This document shows, in pieces, positions 52,727-60,950 of a stretch of 64,000 nt of DNA. A model generated the notes under the pieces. The model had not been told where the DNA came from and ran no database searches. It saw only the letters and a list, made by a program, of their open reading frames with translations. Both the position numbers and the translations under genes were made by a program. How positions within the stretch are numbered: the stretch's first letter is position 1; every line of letters begins with the position of its first letter. This DNA is from Pyrinomonadaceae bacterium (lineage in GTDB: Bacteria; Acidobacteriota; Blastocatellia; Pyrinomonadales; Pyrinomonadaceae), in the NCBI GenBank assembly GCA_036277115.1, contig DASUNM010000021.1:186001-250000 (forward strand), given 5' to 3'.

Positions 52727-53962
52727 ATGCTCTCCGCAGAAATCATCGCTATCGGTTCTGAGCTTCTGTCGCCAAACAAAAGCGACACAAACAGTCTCTG
52801 GCTTACCGATCAACTGAATCGCATCGGCATTGACGTAAAGTTGAAAACGATCGTCGGCGACGACGATGCGCGTCTGGAAGAAGTCGTGAAGGATGCGGTG
52901 AAGCGTTCGCGCGTGGTGATTGCGACGGGCGGACTTGGCCCGACTGAGGATGACATCACGCGCAAAGTTGTCGCCCGCGCGCTCGGCCGCCGGTTGTCGC
53001 TCGACGAAAAGCTCCTCGAAGAGATTCGCAAAAAGTTTCAAAGGTTCGGCGTGACTATGCCGGAACGAAATTCGCGTCAGGCGATGGTGATAGATGGCGC
53101 TGAAGTGCTGGCCAATCCGAACGGTTCTGCTCCCGGGCTTTATCTGGAGCAGGGAAGTTGCGCCGTCGCCCTGTTGCCCGGCCCGCCGCGTGAAATGAAA
53201 CCGATGTTCGACACCCAAGTGAAGCCGCGGTTGGAAAAGATCGCGGGGGACGTGCGCTTCGCGACGCGCTTAATGCGGGTGACGGGCATGGGTGAGTCCG
53301 CGGTTGATGAAAAGATTTCGCCGATCTACACGCAGTTCGATAATCCGCAAACGACCATTCTCTTCAATAGCAGTGAAGTCGAGATTCACCTGCGCGCGCA
53401 TGGGCGGACCGAAGGCGATGCCGAGGCGTTACTCGATCACCTTTCGCTGAAGATTGAAGAGGCGCTCGGCAATTCCGTCTTTTCATTTCGCGGCGAGACG
53501 ATGGAAGAAGTTGTCGGGCGGCGGCTGGCGATGACTGAATTCACCCTGGCGGTCGCGGAAAGTTGTACCGGCGGATTGATCGCGCAACGTCTGACCAGTG
53601 TGCCCGGCTCTTCAAAATATTTCATTGAAGGACTTGTGACCTACTCAAACGCATCGAAGACGCGTCTGTTGGGCGTCGACAAAAAACTGATCAAGGAGTT
53701 TGGGGCGGTGAGCCAACAGGTTGCGCGCGACATGGCGCGCGGCGTTCGTCATAAAGCGAAAACCGATTTTGGTTTGGCAGTGACTGGAATTGCCGGCCCC
53801 GACGGCGGCACGGAAGAAAAACCGGTAGGCCTGGTTTACATCGCACTGGCCGATGACGCGCACACTGAGCACAAGAAGCTAACGCTGCCCGGCGACCGCG
53901 AACTCATTCGCTGGCGCGCATCGCAGGCGGCGCTGGATATGTTGAGGAGACGGTTGATCTGA
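52727..53962 (+). CDS. cinA: CinA-family nicotinamide-nucleotide amidase
   Basis: Protein of 411 residues, typical of two-domain CinA. The N-terminal MoCF-like domain (about 1-165) begins EIIAIGSELLSPNKSDTNSLWL and contains VIATGGLGPTEDDITR. The C-terminal amidase domain (about 255-405) has LAVAESCTGGLIAQRLTSVPGSS and VTGIAGPDGGTEEKPVG, the catalytic-Ser and loop region of PncC. The protein hydrolyses nicotinamide mononucleotide to nicotinate mononucleotide and, via the N-terminal domain, acts on ADP-ribose in some species. It follows the TfoX-like gene with a four-base gap, so both may be on one transcript. Confidence 0.94.
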   Translation: MLSAEIIAIGSELLSPNKSDTNSLWLTDQLNRIGIDVKLKTIVGDDDARLEEVVKDAVKRSRVVIATGGLGPTEDDITRKVVARALGRRLSLDEKLLEEIRKKFQRFGVTMPERNSRQAMVIDGAEVLANPNGSAPGLYLEQGSCAVALLPGPPREMKPMFDTQVKPRLEKIAGDVRFATRLMRVTGMGESAVDEKISPIYTQFDNPQTTILFNSSEVEIHLRAHGRTEGDAEALLDHLSLKIEEALGNSVFSFRGETMEEVVGRRLAMTEFTLAVAESCTGGLIAQRLTSVPGSSKYFIEGLVTYSNASKTRLLGVDKKLIKEFGAVSQQVARDMARGVRHKAKTDFGLAVTGIAGPDGGTEEKPVGLVYIALADDAHTEHKKLTLPGDRELIRWRASQAALDMLRRRLI

Positions 53963-53966
53963 GAGT

Positions 53967-55469
53967 TTACGGAGCCGGTTTACGCCGATAGATGAACATT
54001 CGAATGTGCAAGAATGGCGACTGACGCAACATGACCGCCTCGTAAGGCCCTATTGGCTCGCCGTACTGAGAATCGGGAAAGAGCCGTCTTACGAGGGAAT
54101 CATTTTTCACCACGACTACTAACCACTCTACATTTAGCTTTTCGAGGAAAGTGAGAAAGTCCTCCGGATCTTTCGGCGCGTCTGCTGAAGTGACGAACCG
54201 ATCCTCTGGAATTCCGGAAAGCGCTCGCACAGTTCCTTCATCGCAAAAGATCTTTACTCCCGGGTTCATTTCGAACTGGTAGCCCAGGTAATTAGCCACG
54301 TGGCGTTGAGCCCGATAGCGATTCAGTTCGCCAATTCCGCCGGCAAATTGCGCGGAAAAGTTCACTGCACAGAGCAGGACGATCGCTATCAGAATTCGCC
54401 GGGACCATTGCGGTCGGCGACGGACAATCGCGAAGTAAGTCCACGCAAGGATCGGAATGCCCAGACTGAAAAGAATCAGGCCGTATCTCGGAAAGATAAT
54501 CGGCTGCTGATGGGTCAGATAAGCGACGACGAGCAGGCCGAGGAAGGGAAAGAAGAAAACGAGCAGCGGAAGTATTGAGTCGATGCTCATTGGTGCGGGC
54601 TTCGCACCGTCGTCGAGGTTCGCGACTGCGCCATCAGCCCGCTGAGTCAAGCGCCTGACAACCAGCCAGCCTGCAACCAGCGCGGCGCAAAGCACGGCCA
54701 GATCGATCCCCGAAACCAGCATCGCGGTATCCTGCACCACGCCTCTCACTGAGAATTCGGCGAGCGCGGGGTTCTGCGTCAGGAGCCAATCTTTGTATTG
54801 GTCACGAGCTTTGAAGCAAGCCAGCCAATCACCTGTGGCCTTCCACGAAACGTAAAACCAAAAGAGCGGCGCGAAGAGCATGATGAGCAGAGCAGGAATC
54901 GAAACACGACGTTCTTTCCAAAACTGAATGGTGGGGATGAGCGCAATCAACATCCAGCTCTCGACGCGCGTCAGCCCGGCAAGCGCAGCGAAAACCGCCG
55001 CCACCACCCAACGCTTCTTCAGCACAAAGTAAAGACTTGCGAGTACGAACAGTGCGTGCGGAACGTCAGTCATAGCTGACGCGGAATTCATGATGTGAAG
55101 CGGGTTCAGCGCGATTAGCAGAAATGACAGAAGTGCAGCGGTTTGGTGCTGCACAACGCGCAGTGTGATCGTGTACACGAGCAGACAAATGCCGATTCCC
55201 GCCACGGCCGAAACAATCTTTCCTGTGTAAAAGCCATTCCCAACAAACACGTTAACGAACGCTGCTATCAACTGGTACAGAGGCAGCCAGAACCCGTACA
55301 AGTCTGTGAGTGCTAAGGTGCCGGCTTTGATCTTCGTGCTTAGGGTCCCGATGTCTCGGATGTAGACGTAAGCGTCGCCGAATGTATTGGGCAGAAGAAA
55401 TGCGCCGAGCAGTCTCGGAATCGCCGCGACGGCAAACAAGAAAGTCCACAGTCGGATTCGCTGGTTCAT
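53967..55469 (-). CDS. GT-C membrane glycosyltransferase (PMT/ArnT-like)
   Basis: Polytopic protein of 500 residues with about ten hydrophobic segments. The first extracytoplasmic loop contains FGDAYVYIRDIGTLS with the acidic residues expected of GT-C enzymes that use polyprenyl-phosphate sugars, and the membrane core resembles the PMT/GT39 fold (ALNPLHIMNSASAMTDVPHALFVLASLYF). The C-terminal periplasmic domain (about 400-500) carries DEGTVRALSGIPEDRFV. Substrate unknown. I start at MNQRIRLWTF; a longer frame would overlap smpB by 35 bases. It converges with cinA and diverges from smpB. Confidence 0.82.
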   Translation of the reverse strand: MNQRIRLWTFLFAVAAIPRLLGAFLLPNTFGDAYVYIRDIGTLSTKIKAGTLALTDLYGFWLPLYQLIAAFVNVFVGNGFYTGKIVSAVAGIGICLLVYTITLRVVQHQTAALLSFLLIALNPLHIMNSASAMTDVPHALFVLASLYFVLKKRWVVAAVFAALAGLTRVESWMLIALIPTIQFWKERRVSIPALLIMLFAPLFWFYVSWKATGDWLACFKARDQYKDWLLTQNPALAEFSVRGVVQDTAMLVSGIDLAVLCAALVAGWLVVRRLTQRADGAVANLDDGAKPAPMSIDSILPLLVFFFPFLGLLVVAYLTHQQPIIFPRYGLILFSLGIPILAWTYFAIVRRRPQWSRRILIAIVLLCAVNFSAQFAGGIGELNRYRAQRHVANYLGYQFEMNPGVKIFCDEGTVRALSGIPEDRFVTSADAPKDPEDFLTFLEKLNVEWLVVVVKNDSLVRRLFPDSQYGEPIGPYEAVMLRQSPFLHIRMFIYRRKPAP

Positions 55470-55520
55470 AATCTCGCGCGAGGATAACAGCGAACATTCG
55501 ACGGCCGAAACGTCCTTTGC

Positions 55521-55549
55521 TTGTCCGTCATTGCGCCGCTTGTTATAGT
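55521..55549 (+). promoter_or_regulatory. Sigma-70-type promoter of smpB
   Basis: TTGTCC and TATAGT are 17 bases apart, ending about 20 bases before the smpB ATG, so the leader would be short. It lies in the gap to the divergent membrane glycosyltransferase. Confidence 0.5.
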
Positions 55550-55569
55550 CACCATTTAACAATCCCTTA

Positions 55570-56037
55570 ATGGCAACAGCGACGGCAGAGAAGGTCCTGG
55601 CCACAAATCGCGCGGCGTTTCATGACTATCACATTTCCGCGAAGTACGAGGCGGGCATAGCCCTGGTCGGGACGGAAGTGAAAAGCGTGCTCGATGGCCG
55701 AATCCAATTGAAAGAGTCCTACGTTGGGGTTCGTGAAGGCGAAGCGTGGCTGTTCAATGCGCATATCTCGCCGTATACGCACGGTAATTTTGCGAACCAC
55801 GATCCCTTGCGCACACGCAAACTGCTGTTGCACCGGCGCGAGATCGACAAGCTTGACCAGGCGGCGGCCGCGGAGGGAATGACGCTCGTGGTCACGCGGG
55901 TCTATCTAAAGGGACGCAGGATTAAGTTCGAAATCGGAGTTGCTAAAGGCAAGAAGCTTTACGACAAACGGGAGACTGAACTGCGGCGCCTGGTCGATCG
56001 CGAGACACGCGCGCAGCTGAAACAAAGAAATCGATAA
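55570..56037 (+). CDS. smpB: SsrA-binding protein SmpB
   Basis: RNA-binding protein of 155 residues that escorts tmRNA to stalled ribosomes. The conserved signatures are FHDYHISAKYEAGIALVGTEVKSVLDGRIQLKESYV, LFNAHISPYTHGN, RTRKLLLHRREIDKL and the C-terminal basic, helix-forming KKLYDKRETELRRLVDRETRAQLKQR tail. Length and motifs are entirely standard. No ssrA gene can be seen in this window. The M17 aminopeptidase follows 18 bases downstream and is probably on the same transcript. Confidence 0.97.
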   Translation: MATATAEKVLATNRAAFHDYHISAKYEAGIALVGTEVKSVLDGRIQLKESYVGVREGEAWLFNAHISPYTHGNFANHDPLRTRKLLLHRREIDKLDQAAAAEGMTLVVTRVYLKGRRIKFEIGVAKGKKLYDKRETELRRLVDRETRAQLKQRNR

Positions 56038-56055
56038 ATGAGAGGCGCTTAATAA

Positions 56056-57561
56056 ATGGACGTCAGAGGAACTTCACAATCAATCAATAAGATCGACGCG
56101 GACGCTATCGCAGTGGCGGTTTTCAAAGGCGAGAAGCCAGACGACGGTGTGCTTAAGACTTTGGACAAGGCGGTCGATCGGGCCATTACATCAATCATCA
56201 AGTCGGAAGAATTCTTAGCGAAGGAAGGCGAGACGGCCTACTTCCATCTCACCGATAGTGGGCTGCAGGCGAAGAGGTTACTTCTGATTGGTTGCGGCGA
56301 GCGCGGTGAGTATGGGCCGCGCCAAATTTCGCAGATGGGCGGCACGGCGACGCGTTTCCTGCGCAGCAAAGCCGCGAAGACGATCGCGATCGTTCCGCGC
56401 GCCGACGGTGATGTTGAGCGCGTCGCGCAGACGGTAATTGGCGGCGCCATCCTGGGACTGTTTGACCCGGACAAGTACCGCACGAGAGAAAAAGAAGATC
56501 GCCAGGTCGAACGATTCGATGTTGTGATCGAAGGCGCAGACCAAAAAGCCCTTCAGCGCGGCGCGGAGCGCGGGCGAATCATCGGCGAATCGGCGAATGT
56601 GACGCGTGACATGGCGAACGAGCCCGGCGGTTATCTCACGCCAACCGAAATGGCTGATCGCGCTAAGCAGATCGCGAAACAGTTCGGGCTTGCGATTGAT
56701 GTGCTGGATCAGAAGCAGATCGAAAAGCTCGGCATGGGTTCGTTCCTTGGCGTCTCGCGCGGATCAGATGAGCCGCCGAAGCTGATCGTAATGAAGTACA
56801 CCCCGGCGAAAAAGACCAAGTCGGACGGCTTGTTGGCCCTCGTCGGAAAGGGAATCACGTTCGATTCGGGCGGCATCTCTCTGAAGCCCGGCGAGAACAT
56901 GGAATTGATGAAGTATGACATGAGCGGTGCGGCGACAGTCATCGGCACTATGCGTGCGATTGCGCAGCTGAAGCCGTCCATTCCGGTGCTGGGCGTGGCG
57001 CCCTGTTGCGAGAATCTTCCCTCGGGCAAAGCAACCAAGCCGGGCGATATCCTGCGCGCAATGACGGGGAAAACAATCGAAGTCATCAACACCGACGCCG
57101 AGGGTCGCTTGATTCTCGCGGACGCGATCGCCTACGCGAAGAAGCTCGGGGCCACTCAGATCATCGACATGGCGACTTTGACGGGCGCGGTTTCGATTGC
57201 GCTCGGCGACGTCAACACGGCCATCCTCGGGACCGATCAAAACTTGATAGATTCATTCATAGCTGCAGGCAAAGAAGTCGGCGAGCGCTTCTGGCAACTG
57301 CCGCTCGACAACGACTATACGAACCAAATTAAATCCGACATCGCGGACATCAAGAATGTGGGCGGCAAGAAAGCGGGCACGATCACAGCGACGGCGTTCC
57401 TGAAAGAATTCGCCGACGGAGTTTCGTGGGCGCATCTCGATATCGCGGGCACTGCCTGGGGCGACCCGGCCACGCCCTTTCGGTCTAAGGGACCAACCGG
57501 AGTTGCGGTGCGAACTTTGGTCGAGTTCATCGAACGCTCGGCCGCCCAGAACGCATCTTAA
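56056..57561 (+). CDS. pepA: Leucyl aminopeptidase (M17, PepA)
   Basis: Metallo-aminopeptidase of 501 residues, normal for the family. The catalytic domain carries VGKGITFDSGGISLKPG (Lys and Asp metal ligands), KYDMSGAATVIG (Asp), NTDAEGRLILADAI (Asp, Glu and the catalytic Arg), and ATLTGAVSIALGDV. The N-terminal alpha/beta domain (about 1-170) shows LLIGCGERGEYG. It removes N-terminal residues, preferring Leu, as a cytosolic hexamer with two metals per subunit, and may also bind DNA in some species. It lies 18 bases after smpB and is followed by a stem-loop. Confidence 0.94.
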   Translation: MDVRGTSQSINKIDADAIAVAVFKGEKPDDGVLKTLDKAVDRAITSIIKSEEFLAKEGETAYFHLTDSGLQAKRLLLIGCGERGEYGPRQISQMGGTATRFLRSKAAKTIAIVPRADGDVERVAQTVIGGAILGLFDPDKYRTREKEDRQVERFDVVIEGADQKALQRGAERGRIIGESANVTRDMANEPGGYLTPTEMADRAKQIAKQFGLAIDVLDQKQIEKLGMGSFLGVSRGSDEPPKLIVMKYTPAKKTKSDGLLALVGKGITFDSGGISLKPGENMELMKYDMSGAATVIGTMRAIAQLKPSIPVLGVAPCCENLPSGKATKPGDILRAMTGKTIEVINTDAEGRLILADAIAYAKKLGATQIIDMATLTGAVSIALGDVNTAILGTDQNLIDSFIAAGKEVGERFWQLPLDNDYTNQIKSDIADIKNVGGKKAGTITATAFLKEFADGVSWAHLDIAGTAWGDPATPFRSKGPTGVAVRTLVEFIERSAAQNAS

Positions 57562-57605
57562 ATTCGCCGCCTCGCGTCGAAGGATGCTAAAATCTCCCTG
57601 AAACT

Positions 57606-57650
57606 GAGGATTCGCTCGCGATCACGCGGCCAAAGCGAGCGCGTATCCTC
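57606..57650 (+). terminator. Stem-loop after pepA
   Basis: The outer stem GAGGAT / ATCCTC encloses CGCTCGC / GCGAGCG, forming a long hairpin followed by TTGTTCCCC. It probably ends the smpB-pepA transcript; the T-run is weak. Confidence 0.5.
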
Positions 57651-57663
57651 TTGTTCCCCTACG

Positions 57664-58497
57664 ATGATCAATTATTACCAGGTCCTCGGAGTTAAGCGTT
57701 CAGCGCCCGCCAGCGAGATTAAGTCCGCCTATCGAAAGCTGGCGCGCAAGCAGCATCCCGATGTAAATCGTGGTTCCGAAAAAGCTGCACGCGAGTTCGC
57801 ACTGCTGTCGCTGGCCTATCACACACTAATCGATCCGCAAGAGCGGGCATTTCACGATCAGCAACTCGACAAAGGCACCCAGGCCGCTTCAATCCTGTAT
57901 TCTGAGAATCCGCACGCGCAACGCGCACGTGAGATGCAGGCGCGTTGGGACCGCGTCGTAAATCAAATCCTCGAAAATGATCGGCGCGAGAGTATTGCTC
58001 GCCAAAGGGCCGTCTTTACGACGGTGTCGCTTTTTCTTTCGACCTTCTTCGTGGCCATGATCAAGCCCCCGCTGTGGCAGTCGTTCGGCGTGGTGGGTCG
58101 CGCGATTCTCGTGACGCTCTTTATGACTGGAGTGTGGCACCTGGCTCGCCGCCTGCGCGAATATTTTCGCCATTACACATACCGGCCACATGACATTCAC
58201 TACTCAATTACCGAAGAAGAGAAGGCTGAGGCAAAACCATTCTCGAGATTCTCGGCTACCGCGTTTTTGTTGGGCGGCTATGTGGTCAGCCTGGGCATTG
58301 GTTTGTTGATCGGATGGCATTCACAGGATTTCTTTTCAGATTTGGCTCTTTTGTTTCGCCATGTTCCCAATGCGGTGGGCGCATCATCTTCAACAACGCT
58401 GCTTCTCATTTACGACTTGTTGTTTTACCCGCCGATCGCGGTCCTGATTATTGATACGCTGCACGCCGTCGCGTCACGAATCGATGCTGGTAATTAG
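57664..58497 (+). CDS. Membrane protein with N-terminal DnaJ domain
   Basis: Protein of 277 residues. The J-domain (about 1-65) is complete: NYYQVLGVKRSAPASEIKSAYRKLARKQHPDVNRG with the essential HPD, then AAREFALLSLAYHTLIDPQERAFHD. The rest contains about four hydrophobic segments (for example TVSLFLSTFFVAMI, AILVTLFMTGVWHLA, FSATAFLLGGYVVSLGIGLLIG, LLIYDLLFYPPIAVLI) and lacks zinc-finger or C-terminal DnaJ domains, so this is a J-domain protein tied to the membrane, not a DnaJ chaperone. It should recruit an Hsp70 locally; the client is unknown. The HEAT-repeat gene begins three bases after its stop. Confidence 0.88.
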   Translation: MINYYQVLGVKRSAPASEIKSAYRKLARKQHPDVNRGSEKAAREFALLSLAYHTLIDPQERAFHDQQLDKGTQAASILYSENPHAQRAREMQARWDRVVNQILENDRRESIARQRAVFTTVSLFLSTFFVAMIKPPLWQSFGVVGRAILVTLFMTGVWHLARRLREYFRHYTYRPHDIHYSITEEEKAEAKPFSRFSATAFLLGGYVVSLGIGLLIGWHSQDFFSDLALLFRHVPNAVGASSSTTLLLIYDLLFYPPIAVLIIDTLHAVASRIDAGN

Positions 58498-58500
58498 CTG

Positions 58501-59346
58501 ATGACAAACCACCGGAGGTCAAAACAGTGTGGACGAATGGCGGGTATCGTCACCGTTGTCACGTCCTGCATTGTGTTTACGACACTCACCGTCGGCCAGG
58601 AGAGCACGCGCCTGACACCGGTGCAGCGGGAAATCGAACGGCAACGCCAGCGGTTGGGATCGCTGGAAGTTGAGGAACGGCGGGACGCGTTGATGCGCCT
58701 GGAGAATCTGAAGCGGCCCGAAGCGTCACGCGCGGCAGCGGCTGCGTTGAATGACGCGAGTCCGACCGTTCGCGCTGCGGCAGCCCACGCAGTTATTTCT
58801 TTGCCCAACCACGAAGCCGCGACGTTGTTACTTCCGCTGCTGAAAGACAAAGGGGAGTTCGTGCGTCGCGAAATCGTCTTCGCGCTCGGTGAGACTCGCC
58901 ATCCTTCTGCGGTTTCCCCTCTCGTTGATTTGTTGAATCGTGACAAGCAACGGTCGGTGCGCGCGGCGGCTGCGATCGCTTTGGGTGAGATCGGTGACGC
59001 CGCGGCGGTGCCCGCGCTCGCGCAGATCATCGCCGGCGACAGTTCAAAGAAGCAGAAGTCCAGGAGTGACGAAGAAGAATTCGTCGTCAGGTCAGCAGTG
59101 CGATCACTGGGGCAGATTGGCAGTCGCGCAGCGGTGCCGGTTTTGATCAGCGCGTTACAGAATGAATCGAACTCGATCGACACGCGACGTGAAGCCGCAA
59201 CCGCGCTCGGCCGAATTGGCGATGATTCGGCCCTGCCGGCCTTGAACGCAGCCTTTCTAGCCAACGCTGATCCTTATCTTTCGGAAGCCGCCCGCCTCGC
59301 GGTCCGTCAAATCAACCGTGCAAAAGGAAAAGGCGCCGGAAATTAA
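58501..59346 (+). CDS. Exported HEAT-repeat protein
   Basis: Protein of 281 residues. An N-terminal hydrophobic stretch (GIVTVVTSCIVFTTLTVGQ) after a basic n-region looks like a signal peptide. The rest consists of five to six HEAT-like helical repeats, each ending in forms such as PEASRAAAAALNDASPTVRAAAAHAVISL, HPSAVSPLVDLL, AAVPALAQII, RAAVPVLISAL and SALPALNAAF. These scaffold repeats bind other proteins; no catalytic residues are visible. The gene follows the J-domain gene by three bases and is probably coupled. The start could also be the Met 12 codons downstream. Confidence 0.85.
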   Translation: MTNHRRSKQCGRMAGIVTVVTSCIVFTTLTVGQESTRLTPVQREIERQRQRLGSLEVEERRDALMRLENLKRPEASRAAAAALNDASPTVRAAAAHAVISLPNHEAATLLLPLLKDKGEFVRREIVFALGETRHPSAVSPLVDLLNRDKQRSVRAAAAIALGEIGDAAAVPALAQIIAGDSSKKQKSRSDEEEFVVRSAVRSLGQIGSRAAVPVLISALQNESNSIDTRREAATALGRIGDDSALPALNAAFLANADPYLSEAARLAVRQINRAKGKGAGN

Positions 59347-59356
59347 TCCGACGCCT
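59330..59356. terminator. Possible shared hairpin between convergent genes
   Basis: AAGGCGCCGG and CCGACGCCTT flank an AATTAAT loop in the 34-base gap between convergent stops, partly inside the HEAT gene end. One unpaired base interrupts the stem. It could end transcripts from both sides. Confidence 0.35.
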
Positions 59357-59380
59357 TCGTAGTTCGCTTGTCGTGCGGAG

Positions 59381-60595
59381 TTAGCCTTCGGCGCGTTCGC
59401 CGCGACCCTGGCCTTTTTTCGCAGCTTTTGATTCCTTAACCTGCGGAATCGGCAAGCCGACGCTTCCGGACCGCGCCGCCAGGCTCTTCTCCTGGGCCGG
59501 CGCTTCCGGGATGTCCGTGATTAGCGCCCCACCGGACTGTTTCGAAAAGACCAGCCGTTTTGTATCCGAATTAAGCCCGACGAACACCAGGTCGCCCAGG
59601 CCAATCTGTCCCGTCGCCACCAGATTCGATAGCGGGTAAACGAGGAATCGCTCAACCGCGCGCTTCAGGTGACGGGCGCCGTATTTGTAGTCGATGCCTT
59701 CTTCCAGCAGCATGTCCTTCGCTTCGGTAGAGCACTGGAACACGAACTTGGTGCCGGCCGAAATCATGATGCGATCCTGCACCGCCTGCAATTCCAGATC
59801 GAGAATCGCGCGCAGATGATGCTCTTTGAGTGAGCGGAACACGACCACTTTGTCGATGCGGTTCATGAACTCAGGCGAGAACTTCCGCCGGGCTGCTTCG
59901 ACAGCGGTGCGATAAATTTTCTGATCGACTTCCGTGTCTTGCGGGTTCTTTACGCCTTTGCCGGGCGCGAAGCCGATGCCGCCGGAAATCAGTTCGGACA
60001 TTTCGCGCGCGCCGAGGTTCGAAGTCATGATGACCATGCACTTCGAGAAATCCACGCGGCGATTGTCACCCAGGGTCAGAGTCGCTTTGTCGAGAATGCC
60101 GAGCAGCAACTGCCACAGCGCGTCTGAAGCTTTCTCAATTTCATCGAACAGCACCAGGGTCAGTTTGATCTCGTCGGTGTGCATCCGATCGAGATTTTCC
60201 TGCGTCAGCATCGGAGAAGTCTCGCGATGGCCCAGGTATCCCGGAGGCGAGCCAATCAGCTTGGCGATTTCGTGCGAGTGCTGAAATTCGGCACAGTCGA
60301 TCTTGACGACCGCATTCGTGTCGCCGAACAGAACTTCCGCGGCCGCTTCGATGACGCGAGTCTTGCCCGAACCTGTCGGCCCGAGAAACAGCATCGTGCC
60401 GATTGGCCGATTGATCGGATTCATGCCCGCGAGAAAAATCTGGTACAGCCCGGCCATGCGGCGGACCGCGCGTTCCTGGCCGACAATGCGTCCTTCCAGA
60501 CGGTCTTCAAAGTCCTGCGCTCGCGGACTCTTTTGATCGGGGTCAAGAAAAACTGTCTGGTCCAATGACTCTAATTGTTTCTCTGGGGTTGCCAT
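59381..60595 (-). CDS. Stand-alone Clp D2-like AAA+ ATPase
   Basis: Protein of 404 residues with one AAA+ module and its C-terminal small domain. Visible are Walker A GPTGSGKTRVI, the pore loop PPGYLGH, Walker B LVLFDEIEKA, sensor 1 MVIMTSNLGAREM, the arginine finger region FSPEFMNRIDKVV and the sensor-2 GARHLKRAVERF. The sequence matches the second ATPase domain of ClpA/ClpB/ClpC, but the N-domain, first AAA module and zinc finger of ClpX are all absent. The N-terminus is about 30 residues of acidic linker; the C-terminal tail is charged. Its substrate or protease partner is unknown. I start at MATPEKQLE. Confidence 0.87.
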   Translation of the reverse strand: MATPEKQLESLDQTVFLDPDQKSPRAQDFEDRLEGRIVGQERAVRRMAGLYQIFLAGMNPINRPIGTMLFLGPTGSGKTRVIEAAAEVLFGDTNAVVKIDCAEFQHSHEIAKLIGSPPGYLGHRETSPMLTQENLDRMHTDEIKLTLVLFDEIEKASDALWQLLLGILDKATLTLGDNRRVDFSKCMVIMTSNLGAREMSELISGGIGFAPGKGVKNPQDTEVDQKIYRTAVEAARRKFSPEFMNRIDKVVVFRSLKEHHLRAILDLELQAVQDRIMISAGTKFVFQCSTEAKDMLLEEGIDYKYGARHLKRAVERFLVYPLSNLVATGQIGLGDLVFVGLNSDTKRLVFSKQSGGALITDIPEAPAQEKSLAARSGSVGLPIPQVKESKAAKKGQGRGERAEG

Positions 60596-60749
60596 AATTT
60601 CTGTCCCACCCGTTACCACGTTGCCCTCGCTTCGTGGCGACTGGATCCTCCGTCTGCAACTAATGCAAAGGACGATCCGCTAATCGCAATGATGCGCGCG
60701 GGGATTGTTTCGTTCGCTCGCTCGGAGCCTGACGCATCAACCCACACGC

Positions 60750-60778
60750 TATATATACGACGTACCGCGAAATGTCAT
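60750..60778 (-). promoter_or_regulatory. Possible promoter of the AAA+ ATPase gene
   Basis: On the minus strand ATGACA is followed by TATATA after 17 bases, about 155 bases upstream of the ATG. The wider gap 60620-60907 shows no gene; it contains TATATATA and TTAAGTGTCGTTAAGTAC, a direct repeat of TTAAGT in AT-rich DNA. Confidence 0.35.
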
Positions 60779-60907
60779 CCAAAATATTTGAAGAGTTGTT
60801 AAGTGTCGTTAAGTACTACGCGCTTATGTAACACGAGCGTGACAATTAGCGGCACTCTGTCACTGACACTTTGGCGTGGTGCCAAACAGGGTCGAGAGCA
60901 GGTACAC

Positions 60908-60946
60908 GGAAAGGGCTGAGCGCTTCTCAAAACGTCAGCCCTTTCC
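60908..60946 (-). terminator. Hairpin after the inositol-phosphate synthase
   Basis: A perfect 12-bp stem GGAAAGGGCTGA / TCAGCCCTTTCC with a 15-base loop begins four bases beyond the ino1 stop. On the minus strand CCTTTCC-like pyrimidines follow, without a long T-run. Confidence 0.55.
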
Positions 60947-60950
60947 TAAG

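Noticed and set aside
55470..55604. N-terminal extension of the membrane glycosyltransferase
   Set aside because: It overlaps smpB and its promoter, and the first hydrophobic helix of the family begins at the shorter start.
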